This document shows positions 23,199 to 34,340 of a DNA stretch of 64,000 nucleotides, piece by piece (the first letter of the stretch is position 1; every line of letters begins with the position of its first letter). A model generated the notes under the pieces. That model had not been told where the DNA came from. It did no database searches and saw only the letters and a list, made by a program, of their open reading frames with translations. Made by a program: the position numbers and the translations under genes. The stretch lies in assembly GCF_905147365.1 (NCBI RefSeq), contig NC_056428.1, positions 18,320,001-18,384,000 on the forward strand. The letters run 5' to 3'. This DNA comes from Aricia agestis. Lineage: Eukaryota; Arthropoda; Insecta; Lepidoptera; Lycaenidae.

Positions 23199-23672
23199 TA
23201 GACAAGCGGCAAGCGATTATCGTAAGCGCTCGCCAACGTCACAAAATGTATGGGACTTGACATTAGTATTCGCTAGCGAAGCGATCACTTATGTCTAGAC
23301 ATCGGATTATATGCACGATCAAAGTGCAAAAATATGCATGCAAGTATGCACGATAAATGGCCGAAATATGCACAAAAATGCACAATCAAAATTCACTTAT
23401 TATTAAAGATCTTAGATCTTTGTAAGAAGAGAAGTGGCCTCAGTGTGTGTCATGACTCATGATAGCTAGTTTGGAGACTACGAGGGCATAAAACTACCGA
23501 AATATGCACTATCAACGAAAAATTGCCAAAATATGCACTATCACCTCAAAAGTGCCATTATATGCATTTGCATATGCAAGTATGAAAATGCATATATAAT
23601 CCGATGTCTACTTATGTCAAATCACATACATTTTGTTAGCGTTTAGGATAATCGCTTGCCACTTATCTACTA
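23199..23672. mobile_element. Inverted-repeat MITE hosting 23296-23610
   Basis: Outside the insert, 23199-23266 and 23611-23672 are inverted copies of each other (GGCAAGCGATTATCGTAAGC against GATAATCGCTTGCC). Removing the 315-bp insert and one CTTATGTC restores a compact foldback element of about 150 bp. Confidence 0.7.
23296..23610. mobile_element. hAT-like MITE rich in TGCATA motifs
   Basis: Inverted ends TAGACATCGGATTATATGCA and ATATAATCCGATGTCTA, with CTTATGTC directly on both sides (23288-23295, 23611-23618). The subterminal regions repeat ATATGCA(C) about ten times, possible transposase-binding repeats. It is 315 bp and non-coding. Confidence 0.8.
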
Positions 23673-24085
23673 AGGCAGTTCAAGAAAATTAGGTAAGGCA
23701 AAAATAATGTAGGAATTTATATTCTATCAGGATATGTAGGTTACAGAGTAAAGTTAAATTTTGTCTACCCTCACCCTCTCCGGGGTGTGCGTCACCCCCT
23801 CCCCCCCCCCGCACCCTCGAATATGTCTACATTATTTTCGCCAAATTTTCCATACATTTGAATTTAATTTTCTTGAACAAGATACGAGTACTATCAGAGA
23901 AGTTCATTCATGGACAGGGGATCGACCTACCGACGTACTTAAATCATTGTCAGTCTCTAGCTGGGCTCGACACAACCCGATCAAATTATATAGATTCGCT
24001 ATCTGCTTATGAATTATGATTCGTTTCTTTGAACTATCTAAGTACTAACTTAGGGCGCGTTCCGAAATGACGTAGTAACAGTATT

Positions 24086-24364
24086 ACCAGAGTAGACAGA
24101 ATGATAGAGTATGTCGACTTAGAACTGATGTTGAAATTTTTAAATTTGACGTATTATGACGAAAATCGTCGCTAGGGTTGTTAAATTGTTACCTACGAAT
24201 TTAAAAATATGACAAATTCGATGGACGTGTTCCTCTTTGGTCGTATTGTTGTTTGTGTTTTGGCACATGCGATTAAAATTGACAGAATCCAATTTTGAAA
24301 TCTTCATTTTAAATATTTAAAAATAAATTATATCAGCCAGCGCGAGGCACATTCCGTTTATAAT
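24086..24364. repeat. 279-bp dispersed repeat, copy 2
   Basis: Same orientation as copy 1, 20.5 kb away, with different sequence on both sides. Confidence 0.85.
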
Positions 24365-25317
24365 TTAAGTAACAGTTTATTAAACTTTTAACATACAATA
24401 TAAATAGCCCTTTGCAATGTAATACGTAACGTACCTTTAAATCATCAGTGCTTTATGAGTAAACATGTTTGGGGTATACTTACTTGATATTCTCATACTA
24501 TCTTTTAACTGATAGATCCGATGACATAATATGTTATGTAGGTACTTGAAAAAAAATTTTTTTAACTCATCAACTAAGAAAACTGATTTTTATACCTCGA
24601 TAACTAGAGACAGGTAACCTATACAAGCTTAATCTGACACGCTCGAGTATGTCGCAAAATACCCTCTCTGCCTCCCCCTTCTATGAACGAGGTTTGGAAA
24701 ATTAAGTTGCGGCGTAGGATTCCCTATATAATATTATTGCCTCTATGGTTTACTTTGTAACATTATATATCTGGTATTTACTGTGAAAAACTTTAGAGCG
24801 GAGCGATTCTGTTTCCCGACGTCATATTATTATGAGCCTACGAATAATAAAAACTAAGGAATCGTAACTCCTACGAATATGTAACTTACATACTATTACC
24901 GTTTAAAATTTGGTTCCTTTTGATCTGTCATGTAACGTCAGCCTAGTACCGCTCAAGGTCACCTAAATATTGCAAATGTATTGAAATGTGTATGTAAGGT
25001 ACACTTTTTTGACAAGTATTGTGGAGCATGTTTTTGACGGAGTTACTTTTCCTTAGTTTTTATTATTCGTATTTGTGAGCTCGAAATTAATTTTATCTCA
25101 GCTAAGTGCGGTTCAATCGTCCTCAAGTCACAACTGACACAAACTTCAGGTGAATTCCCGCGAGATTTAACCGCCGGGTAACTCCGAGTTACACGAGTGG
25201 GTAAATTAGCCCTGGCCTTGTAACGGTGCACGGTGGTTAAAGGTAGTATAATATTATATCGACTTAACATCAACTTTGCTGGTAATCTCATTGTACTCTC
25301 ATTGAACTTCATAATCC
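24365..25317. other. Unassigned stretch
   Basis: No gene seen. 25080-25230 is more balanced in composition and non-repetitive. Confidence 0.3.
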
Positions 25318-25535
25318 ATACTAAATATTATAAATTTGAAAGTGTGTCTGTATGTCTGTCTGTTTCCTCTTCACGCCTAAACCGCTGAACCGATTTTTCT
25401 GACATTTGGTGATACTTTAATTAACGGGATTCCTGGGAAAAGACATAGTATACTTTTCTTCCCGCAAAAATGTACGCTTTCCAGTTGCCACGTCACGGAA
25501 CGTGAACGGAGTTGTGGGCGTTATCTAGAAGTATA
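25318..25535 (-). repeat. 'TAGATGATGCCCGCAACTCC' repeat, copy 2
   Basis: Reverse copy with GTCTGTCTGTTTCCTCTTCA and ACGGAGTTGTGGGCGTTATC. Confidence 0.65.
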
Positions 25536-25768
25536 TACTTAATATAACCACTTTAAAGGCACTCGTCGTAATGATGATTGCCACATTTTTGTGCCATTTT
25601 CTTAGTTTTGATTATTATTTACGAAAGAGAATGCAGTAATTTCACAAACAATAAACAATAAGCCAGACTTGTGGAAGTGGGCGAGCGTATTGTTGCCATG
25701 TCTTACAAACTTCTGGACACGAGTCCTAGTGTAAACACAAGTACCAGCTTAAGTTCCAAAGTTATTAA

Positions 25769-26507
25769 CCCTCCGTGCACCACGTGGACAAAAGTTACAC
25801 GCCGAACCACGTGGGGTTTCGCAAACTACAACACGTCATGTCTAGGCCAAGAATACGTAATAATTTCTATAGGTGGTAGGCCTCATGTAGACGTTCTAAA
25901 AGTGTTTACTTTGTTAACCAATTTAGAAATAAATATTTAGATTTTTATTTGTTTATTTTATTTCGAATCATTCACAACTATTTTTGGTCTAGTTTAAATC
26001 ATACTGACACTAATATTATAAAGGCGAAAGTTTGTGACTTTGTGATTTTGTTTGTTTGTTATTTCTTCACGTATAAAATTTCAAAAAAGGATTGGGTGAT
26101 ATGTTCAGCTGAGGATATATTATGTACTATCAGAGAAGTTGAACCCAGCTGACAGATCACAATTAACATTGAATAGACATATTCGACCAAATAACGTTGG
26201 TCGTTGGTCTGTCAATTGCACAGGAATCAACTTCCTCGATGGTACATAATTATCTTCTTATGTTCAACGATTACTCCGCTGTTTTTGAACGGATTTCCAA
26301 AATTTTCTTTTGGTGTATCATCCCAATTTGTTGCTATGTCTACACACGTTGCATCGTATCGTAGCGCAAATATTAAACCAATGTTACAAATTGGTAAGGC
26401 AACGTCTTTCTACTTAAAGCATCGAAAAAAAAACAACGAATTTTTAAAATGTCATAAGGATTTTTGTATGTTTGGGGTTTGTGAAATTCCACGTGGTGCA
26501 CGGAGAG
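25769..26507 (+). mobile_element. Non-autonomous piggyBac-like element
   Basis: TTAA (25765-25768 and 26508-26511) flanks inverted ends CCCTCCGTGCACCACGTGG and, on the opposite strand, CTCTCCGTGCACCACGTGG. A TTAA target and C-rich ends are the piggyBac hallmark. The palindromic CCACGTGG recurs subterminally (near 25807). There is no transposase, and the open frame 26204-26578 shows no DDD motifs. A small MITE (26124-26245) lies inside. Strand is arbitrary. Confidence 0.75.
26124..26245. mobile_element. GTAC-end MITE, copy 2 (deleted)
   Basis: A 122-bp reverse-oriented copy of 13498-13662 with both ends present and the ACTACTTATGTC-side interior missing. It lies within the piggyBac-like element. 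Related single ends are seen near 23887 and 43073. Confidence 0.7.
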
Positions 26508-26879
26508 TTAATATCATTTCATTGGATCGCCAATACGCTGTAAAGAGCACGTATTTCCGGATAATATACAGAATTTAATAATTAGAAACTGCCGAAGTAA
26601 ACTGCACTTTGAATTTCATAGCGAATGGAAATACGAGCTATCAGCCGAATACTAAGTTTGAAAGTTATCGGAAAGTACTCAGATAAATAGCGTTTATTTT
26701 GTCGACAAACTCCAAGACAAGTGTCAGAGCCCCAAGATTGAAATCGATCAGACATCGAGACCCGGATTCAGCTATTTTAATTCAGCATAATAATATGCAA
26801 GAGATTGCTAATCGCAATATTGTACTCTTCTTGGTATTGTAATCGCAGTAGTACAACGCTGAAGAAAATTTCCTTATTG

Positions 26880-27188
26880 AAATGGGCCAGCTTGACCGGA
26901 GAAATACCACGTTCTCACAGAAAACCGGCGTGAAACAGCGCTTGCGCTGTGTTTCGCTGTGTTGTGTTCGCAGTGGGTGAGTTTACCGGAGGCCCAATTC
27001 CCTTCCCTATCCTCCCCTTTTCCCTTCCTTTCCCATCCCTACCCTCTCCTATTACCCTATTCCCTCTTAAAAGGCCGGCAACGCACCTGCTGCTCTTCTG
27101 ATGCTGCGAGTGTCCATGGGCGATGGAAGTTGCTTTCCATCAGGTGACCCGTTTGCTCGTTTGGCCCCTTATTTCATTAAAAAAAAAA
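26880..27188 (+). mobile_element. Retroposon copy 3, 5'-truncated
   Basis: It begins at AATGGGCCAGC, about 30 bases into the consensus, and runs to the A-tail. A 5' truncation with an intact tail is typical of target-primed reverse transcription. Confidence 0.85.
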
Positions 27189-27945
27189 CATGGACATTAC
27201 CACTTAAGTACCGCTTAAGTACAATGCGACCTAAAGTGGTTATAATTACACAGTTGTTTTCGAACATTCTTTATTGTTTCAACAATAAGTTTATACGCTT
27301 AGAAGCCACAAAAGATTGTGGAAAAATATAACGCACACTCGTCCACACTTATGGAACACCTGAAGTGTTCTTAAATTGTTTTAACTGCTAAATTGTTAAC
27401 AACCGAGTCCCGCAGAGGACGAAAAGCAAAGCTGCGTATCCAACAACAATTTTATACTCACACACCGGAACACAATGCCTTAAAGCTGAAAGCGACTCGT
27501 ATATACATATTATGTAGTACATTGTACAGAGAGGCTACACGCTACTTTTGCCTCCAACGCAACAATTATTTTAAAGTTTAAAGGTTTTGTACCTAAAGTT
27601 ACTGCAAGCGTAAACGTAAGTTCACCTAAGTAGCTCTTCCTATCAGATCCGTCTCCGAAGACACATTCGACAAAAAAACTTTCCTACAAGATTATGTGAT
27701 TATCCTGCGAGACAGTTTTTTGTGACTTTGTTTCCCTCCAGTTTGGGGCTCAATTACTCATGAAGTTTTCCAGGAAAACGTGTTCCCGTACGTGGCATAT
27801 ACCCAGTTAATTTTTTCATGGAATCATACCTGCATCGAGATAACCTGTCTGATAATAAGTGAAGTAATAGACATACTGACTATTTATGTCTGTCAGTTAC
27901 CTTCACGCTTCAGTCGTTGAAGCAATATTTTGACCATTTTAATAA

Positions 27946-28093
27946 TACTAGCTATTTGACTGAGCTTTGCTCGGTATTCGATGAAAATGAGATTTTCTAA
28001 AAATGATTCCTAGCTAGATCGATTTATCGCCCCCGAAACCCCCTATATACTAAATTTCATCAAAATCATTGGAGCCGATTCCGAGATTCCAAT

Positions 28094-28192
<99 letters not shown>

Positions 28193-28206
28193 TTAAAGAT
28201 ATAAGA
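27946..28206 (+). repeat. 'ACTAGCTATTTGACCGAGC' repeat, copy 3, with expanded AT tract
   Basis: Same blocks as copy 2, but its internal TA tract has grown to about 88 bases (28099-28186). A deleted Helitron-like copy is fused to its tail. Confidence 0.65.
28099..28186. repeat. (AT)n microsatellite, about 44 units
   Basis: Uninterrupted AT dinucleotide repeat inside copy 3 of the ACTAGCTATTTGACC repeat. The Tyr/Ile minus-strand frame across it is an artefact. Confidence 0.95.
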
Positions 28207-28346
28207 CTAGAGATCGCCCAATTAGCTCGATGCACTCCCTCACCATAATATATAAACTATAACTGTGCAAAATTTCATTCACCTACGTTTCCCCATTTTT
28301 CGTCAAAAGGGATACAAAGTTTTTGGCTCACGTATTAATATATAGA
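28207..28346 (-). mobile_element. Helitron-like element, internally deleted
   Basis: A 140-bp copy keeping both ends (TCTATATATTAATACGTGAG at 28346 and ATTGGGCGATCTCTAG at 28207) but missing the interior and the 3' hairpin. It sits at the AT-repeat tail of another element. Confidence 0.7.
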
Positions 28347-28695
28347 TTGTGAAAATACTCAAAGTATTTCCCCGAAATGGTCATAGGATAGACCGCTCGC
28401 TCGACTTTTCCACTCTATTCAGTACAGCGACATACTAAACAGTTCATGTTAAACATACGTAATATCTGTTTGTTTATAGTTAACTTAAATAAATATATAG
28501 CGCGAGTTTGTAGCTGAATACAAAGTGCGAAAAGTTTCCGTATGCATATTTTGTATCCCATTCCATTAACTCGTTTTGTAAGAGCATACAGCTCAATTTA
28601 ATTGTGTTAAGAATACGATGATATATTTTTATCTTTATTTAATCAGTAAAGTAAACTCGTATAGGCCAACGTTTTACCGTTCACAATCTTAAGCA

Positions 28696-29030
28696 TACGT
28701 GGGAGAGCCATGCTTCGGCGCGAATGGGCCGGCTCGACCGGATAAATACCACGTTCTCACAGAAAACCGGCGTGAAACAGCGCTTGCGCTGTGTTTCGCC
28801 GAGTGAGTGAGTTTACCGGAGGCCCAATCCCCTAACCCCTACCCTATTCCCTTTCCTACCCTCAACTATTCCCTTCCCTTCCCTACCCTCCCCTATTACC
28901 CTATTCCCTCTTAAAAGGCCGGCAACGCACTTGCAGCTCTTCTGATGCTGCGAGTGTCCATGGGCGACGGAAGTTGCTTTCCATCAGGTGACCCGTTTGC
29001 TCGTTTGCCCCCTTATTTCATAAAAAAAAA
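28696..29030 (+). mobile_element. Retroposon copy 4
   Basis: Full-length family member with 5' GTGGGAGAGCC and a 3' A-run. It is very close to copy 1 in sequence. Confidence 0.85.
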
Positions 29031-29071
29031 TGAATAAAATGGTTAGGCGACTTCCTAATGTTATTGTGAGA

Positions 29072-29227
29072 ATATGTGTGGTGGCCGCAAAGAAAGATCT
29101 TCCGACCGAGGTGGTATGCTCCTGCAGGCCGAAACCCACGTGATACATCTCAGCGGTCATTAAATACCGGCTTCTTAACTTCGATAGCGCGATGCAGGAC
29201 TGTGACGCTAGTTATAGGTACCGACAC
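29072..29227 (-). mobile_element. Old LTR copy of the TRIM family
   Basis: A reverse-oriented, strongly diverged match to the TRIM LTR. It keeps the GTGGCCGC, AAGATCTTCCGACCGAG and GTACCGACACA blocks in the correct order. It directly follows a retroposon copy (28696-29030). Confidence 0.65.
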
Positions 29228-29433
29228 ATTATATTTATCTAACTATCTTCACATTTTAAGGATCCCCAAAGGTAAAATTGTTTTATTTTGTTTAATAAAA
29301 TTAATATTTTTGCTCTAACGCGGCGGCTGTGTGTTCAGCAGGTGGAAATATTTGAATAGCCAAGTTTGTGAATTGCTTTATATCGTTTGAAAACATATTT
29401 TTGTAACTTTGGTTGTAATTTTAGAAATGTAAT

Positions 29434-29466
29434 ATGAGTTTTGTATATTAAATATACAAAACTCAT
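29434..29466. repeat. Perfect fold-back, 16-bp arms
   Basis: ATGAGTTTTGTATATT followed by one base and its exact inverse. Confidence 0.9.
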
Positions 29467-29605
29467 CGGTATTTTTATAATCTTATCTCTTTGAAAACGA
29501 CTGCTTTGCTTCAAAATTTACTATTACTCATTGGACATCGTAGAGTTAGGTTGGCTGGTGTATATTATGTTAGGGTACTTGTGGATAGCCTATCCGGCAT
29601 TAAGG

Positions 29606-29669
29606 GATTAAGGGCCCTTTTTTCTCCACTTTCTGTTATCAGAAAGTGGAGAAAAAAGGGCCCTTAATC
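29606..29669. repeat. Perfect fold-back, 30-bp arms, 4-base loop
   Basis: Arms 29606-29635 and 29640-29669, with GGGCCCTTTTTTCTCC and inverse, loop TTAT. The T-run makes it resemble a terminator, but in this eukaryotic context that meaning is unlikely. Confidence 0.95.
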
Positions 29670-30269
29670 GTATATTAAGACTTTCAGTTAAAGGAATCAA
29701 ACACACGAACCGTACATGTCGCTGCAGTAAAAAGTATTCTGCTTTTGAAATTAATTTATATTACAATAATATACTTAATATATTGAAATTAAACTCTATT
29801 GATTGAAAACAATAAGTAACGCTTGAAATCAATAAGGACGGTACGGTAATTAGTTACAGGAGTGATGGTACAGCAGGTGAAGGAGGTATTCGTGAGGTAT
29901 CTCTAAGTCAGCCAATCCTCCCCCACTCTAACAACTCCCTATAGAATCCCCGAGAGATAATGCCAGGCACTGATTTGAGAACGCGACGCCATTAGATAAT
30001 ATTTTAACTTGGTCTTTGTTTAACTTAGATTTTCCTAGTCATTGAAATATTATGTTACAGCATAATATTCATTTTACGCTATAACGTAATACTCGTAATC
30101 ATAATAGACCTAAGTAGATGAAACTTTCCGATACTGAGTCAGCGTAATCAGTGGCTAAGAAACTTGGTTGTAATAATTAGAGATCAGCCAAAACTTTTAG
30201 AATTTTTGTACCACTTAAAAAAGACATAATATTTTCCTTAAATTTATTTTGCTGAGACTTTCTATTTAT

Positions 30270-31004
30270 AAGGGGTTTTCCAATAAGGACTTCCCAAGTA
30301 TTTTTCAAAATAAAATTAAAACCATTCGAGATATTTTAAAAATTTTAGTATCGAATTGAAGTACAATAAAAACATTCTTTAATAGAACTTGACTTCGCTC
30401 ATATTATGGTCACCGCAGGCCTTTTTGCAGCGATGATTCTTTGAACCCAATAATTTTGTATGACTTTGCCACATATTTCGGCTATTTCGCGTTTAATTTT
30501 GGCTCTGAGCTCTTCGAACGGCGTCGGGTTACCCAACGACTTGACGCAGCCCCTAGGAAAAAATCTAGGAGTTAATCTCACGGAAGAGGTGGTTAATCGA
30601 CTGGTTCATATTTTGAGCTAACACACTCATCAAACTTGCTCTTCAATAAATCGCTTGTAATTTGTGATCTGTGACTTGTGGTGCCGTTCTATTGAAACCT
30701 CATGCTGTCCAAGTCCATATCTTCTAATTTGGGCCAAAATAATCCATAACATGGCTAATCTGTCTGTCCGCTATGGCGCGAATTACGATCAAAAATCTGA
30801 GTTAACGCTCTTAAAGTAGCGGCCACCGACTCCGAATTTCTGTAGTAAATTTTTAAGATTTGCAGACGTTGTTCGTTCGTGTACTTCACCATGATAAAAA
30901 TGCTATGTCTAATAAGTAAAATGACAGTAACAGTTCGATGTTAAGTGAAAGGGTGGGTCCACAGACTAAATTCAAAATTGTCAAGTCCCTATTGGGAAAC
31001 CCTT
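30270..31004 (-). mobile_element. Deleted mariner-like DNA transposon
   Basis: The ends form an inverted repeat: AGGGGTTTTCCAATAAGGAC at 30271 and, on the opposite strand, AGGGTTTCCCAATAGGGACT ending near 31003. TA-containing flanks fit mariner target preference. The interior carries the broken minus-strand transposase (30381-30892). The length of about 735 bp, against about 1.3 kb for intact elements, fits an internal deletion. Confidence 0.75.
30381..30892 (-). pseudogene. mariner-family transposase, internally deleted
   Basis: The ATG at 30892-30890 opens MVKYTNEQRLQILKIYYRNS, the usual N-terminus (helix-turn-helix) of insect mariner-type transposases. After about 40 codons the frame breaks. 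Downstream, shifted frames give a DMDLDSMRFQ-type block (around the second catalytic Asp), a residual DFFLxGCVKSL block, and a C-terminus GDHNMSEVKFY. A full transposase is about 345 residues; the middle, including the first catalytic Asp, is missing. A cut-and-paste transposase would act on the element's terminal repeats, but this copy cannot be active. Confidence 0.85.
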
Positions 31005-32256
31005 TACAAATACATTTTTATGGACCGAATAATTTGTTACGATTGTAGTAACAGCATCGACTGTTTGCCGAAGGTTTTTTCGCCCCGTACATGGGTTCAG
31101 ATGTACTCGTTCGGGTCCACACCCCGACCTCCTTATGAGGGCAATTACATCGTAAACGTCGTTCGGCTTCTGCTCACGTCGCCCCACGATGCTCTACGTC
31201 ACGCCGAGCAATTCCGATGGCCCCAATCACACAGCTGATTTACAAGCGCTTTCAAGTCGCAGGGAACCAAAATTTCCTTTATGAGTTAAGATAATTCTTT
31301 TTCATTCGCTTCATTACTATATCGTAGCTACACATTAAATCGAATATCGATCGAATTTAAACTTTTTGATTTGAACTTGATAATACTACAACAATGATTG
31401 AGCGTTCATGCGAAAAATGCAGAAACATCTTTTGGCTTAAAATACCCATATCCGTGCTCCTCATAAACTTGTCAAAATCATGTTATAGAACGAGGCGAGC
31501 GGACGTGGATATTTGATACGCTCCGAATTTGGCTCTGTTATTCTGATCAGTGTCAGAGTATGATAAGGTCGCGCCGGCAACCCGCGGGCGGAATCTGGGG
31601 GGAGGCGGAGGGGAGGGGGGGGGTTTATAAACGATCGCTTTCTCCCTTTTTATGAATTAATCTTTGATGTTTCAGGTTTACTTACCGCGAAAACTCGTTT
31701 GTTTTTTTGTCACATCAAAAGCTTTCCCCGTCGCAAATTCAGGTTTTCCCTCAAACAAGATATTGTTCTTAATATATTTTGGGTCTGCTGGAATTTTAAT
31801 TTTTAGGGTTTCGCGCCAAACAGAACCCACGTAAGATCACGCATTTTACTAATTTTATATCAACATACTATTCCGATCTCATATGGATAAAATTAAAACT
31901 ATCAGGTTTTATTAATCTCATTTATTATCAACCTGTGACAATGGAGTATAACTTTTTATTAAGCTAAGAAATATTCCACTGTAAAAGCAAGTAAACTTTG
32001 TTAAAATTACTCGCCAACGCACGCCCACTCTTGGCAAATTGTGCATTGTAAATGTTGTTGCTGTTTGCTAACTTTGTCGGTGACTTTTCTATCGTGTAAA
32101 GGGATACGCACTATTCAGGTTTCTTTATACTTTTAAGAAACTTCTAGCATTTCGACACCACAGTTTGTTCGTAGCACAGAAACCGTATAAGTATTATTTT
32201 GTTCTTATTTACTGAAGTTGTTTGAAAATAATTAAAACTACCAGAAGATTCATCAA
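31005..32256. other. Unassigned stretch
   Basis: 31040-31240 is moderately GC-rich and open on both strands without family resemblance. A G-run of about 50 bases lies at 31597-31623. Confidence 0.3.
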
Positions 32257-32822
32257 TCTATATATTAATACGCGAGCGAAAAACTTTGGATTCCTTTTGA
32301 CGAAAAATGCGGAAACGGTAGGTGATTGAAATTTTGCACAGTTAAAGTTTATATTATGGTGAATGAGTGCATCGAGCTAATATTGTTTTGAAATTATGCG
32401 TTTATCATACATTTTTTTTTACAAATAAAACATTACACACACTACAACACACACACTAGGAGATTTTGATTGACAAGCCTATACAGTATACAGACGAATT
32501 GTACAATCTATTTTCAATTTGACAACAGACTTCATGTTGTCAAATTGAAAATAGATTTAGTTTTTTTCATTGAATCTACGAATAATAAAAACTATTTATT
32601 ATTCGTAGCATTGAATCTTAAATACTGCATTATACAATTATTACGCGGCCAGTCTGTCATCATTTAACTTTATTAATCTGAGCCCGTCGCAGGAATTATG
32701 AAAATAATAAAGTCAATATTTTACAATAGAATATCAATAGAAAAGCGTTGAAATTTTGAAACTTATACCTACCTAAATTTTTTTTATTTGAGGTCGAATT
32801 TCGACCATTGGGCGATCTCTAG
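32257..32822 (+). mobile_element. Helitron-like non-autonomous element
   Basis: Starts TCTATATATTAATACG after an A and ends GATCTCTAG before a T, with hairpin GGTCGAATTTCGACC about 15 bases before the end. A 5' TC, a 3' hairpin plus CTAG, and insertion between A and T without target duplication are the Helitron signature. There is no Rep/helicase coding. Two fold-backs (32505-32557, 32576-32608) lie inside. Confidence 0.75.
32505..32557. repeat. Perfect fold-back, 23-bp arms
   Basis: Arms 32505-32527 and 32535-32557 with a 7-base loop, inside the Helitron-like element. A second fold-back (14-bp arms, 32576-32608) follows immediately. Confidence 0.95.
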
Positions 32823-33175
32823 TAATTATTATTACTTGCGTTCCAATCTAAGCATGTAAGGTACAGCAAAACCATTTAGTCTATATTAAGACTAATAGTA
32901 GTAGAGGTCTATTCACTAACGACCCGGTCACACTGGGCCTCCGTATATTCACTGTAATATCCTCAATTTCCAATTTACCTCAAAAGCCTCTCTCTGCATA
33001 TTCTGATTAATTAAATGTAATGTGAGTCACTATAATATTGCATATTGTGAAACATATAAGAGAATATACAACGCACTGGTTTTGTATAAATCATAAATTA
33101 ATATTTCACGTAAACCGCACGAGAATTAATTAAAATATATTTGTGCAATATTGAAAATGATATATTGCATCGATG

Positions 33176-33232
33176 ATTTTTGTAAATGTCATGCGAATAG
33201 GTAATAGGTATTCGCATGAAATTTACAAAAAT
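33176..33232. repeat. Fold-back, 24-bp arms with one mismatch
   Basis: ATTTTTGTAAAT and inverse, loop of nine bases (33200-33208). It abuts the repeat that starts at 33233. Confidence 0.9.
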
Positions 33233-33560
33233 ACTAGCTGTCCCGGCAAACGTTGCTTCGCCTCAACATAAATCAAGTATTTCACCCATAATTTTTAATT
33301 TATTTAAGTGACTCAATAAGTATGTTACCATGACAACGTCCATCGCTATCCCGTCCCACAAACAATGGTCGCCGTCAGTCTCGACTTGTAATTTTCTATT
33401 ATTTATTCAATAAATGCACTTATCAATATAAAAAGTACCCAGTAGCCGATTCTCAGACCCTGCAGAATATGCTTATAAAATTTGGTAAAAATCAGTAAAG
33501 CCGTTTCGGAGGAGTACGGGGCCTAAAATTGTGACACGAGAATTTTATATACATATAAGA
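33233..33560 (+). repeat. 'CTAGCTGTCCCGGCAAACG' repeat, copy 1
   Basis: Starts ACTAGCTGTCCCGGCAAACG and ends CACGAGAATTTTATATACAT. The block CAACGTCCATCGCTATCCCG is shared in reverse with 10160-10450. Confidence 0.65.
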
Positions 33561-33781
33561 TTTTGGTAAATATGATACAAAATTTGAGTAGATACTGCAA
33601 AACGTCCGTTCGAAGTATTTATGTGCTTTTACGCATTGTTCATAATTAACACGTAAAATATAATTAATTTTTAACGATAGAAAAGTAGAGAGCAATATTT
33701 GTTTCACGATTGATTTTAATTGAAGAGTAACCGAGTGATCGAAAAAACTCGAGCACACGCGTGTGAAGTGTGGGAACACAT

Positions 33782-34006
33782 TTTGTACATTAATAATTAA
33801 TATCGAGATAAAATAAAAATTTTTCGCTTTCGCTTCGTTATAGAATCGCCGATGAAAACGTATGGAATTGACATAAGACGAGTCGAACGTCAACGTCATA
33901 TTAACGAACGCTTATGTCAATTCCATACGTTTTCATCGGCGATTCTATAACGAAGCGAAAGCGAAAAATTTTTATTTTATCTCGATATTAATTATTAATG
34001 TACAAA
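33782..34006. repeat. Perfect inverted repeat, 96-bp arms, 33-base spacer
   Basis: Arms 33782-33877 and 33911-34006 are exact inverses by my reading, including TTCGCTTTCGCTTCGTTATA. No target duplication is evident. The inner sequence (TTATGTCAATTCCATACG) loosely resembles the foldback MITE at 23199-23672, so a MITE origin is possible. The minus-strand open frame here is spurious. Confidence 0.95.
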
Positions 34007-34340
34007 GTTTCGGCTAAACGGCCTGGTCTCGACATGAGAGGATGCGTCGTTAGGAGTATTATTTATTTGGTCAACGAATAGTGTGAACTCTTAGGTCACA
34101 TAAATTTTTTGGACTATTTAATATAAAACATTTCTAGTATTTTCAATTAAAATATAATCTCTTAAATCGTAATACACTTACAAATTACAATTTATACTTT
34201 TCCATTCTAGAAATAGACTGCATAAATCTAACTTTGCGTTTCCATTATATGAATCGTCTTTAGGTAAGCTCTGGCGAGCTTTAAGCTCATTCTACAAAAA
34301 GTTCAGGAGCTTAAAATTTTAATTAGCCACTTCGAACGTT

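Noticed and set aside
26204..26578. 124-codon plus-strand frame as a piggyBac transposase remnant
   Set aside because: It crosses the element's right end and shows none of the conserved Asp or Cys-rich motifs.
28050..28235. Minus-strand frame with long Tyr-Ile run
   Set aside because: It is the translation of an (AT)n microsatellite.
29606..29669. Rho-independent-terminator-like hairpin with T-run
   Set aside because: The genome is an insect's; the hairpin fits the wider set of fold-back duplications.
33492..33899. 135-codon minus-strand frame
   Set aside because: It runs through the perfect inverted repeat (33782-34006) and a CTAGCTGTCCCGG repeat and has no domain.
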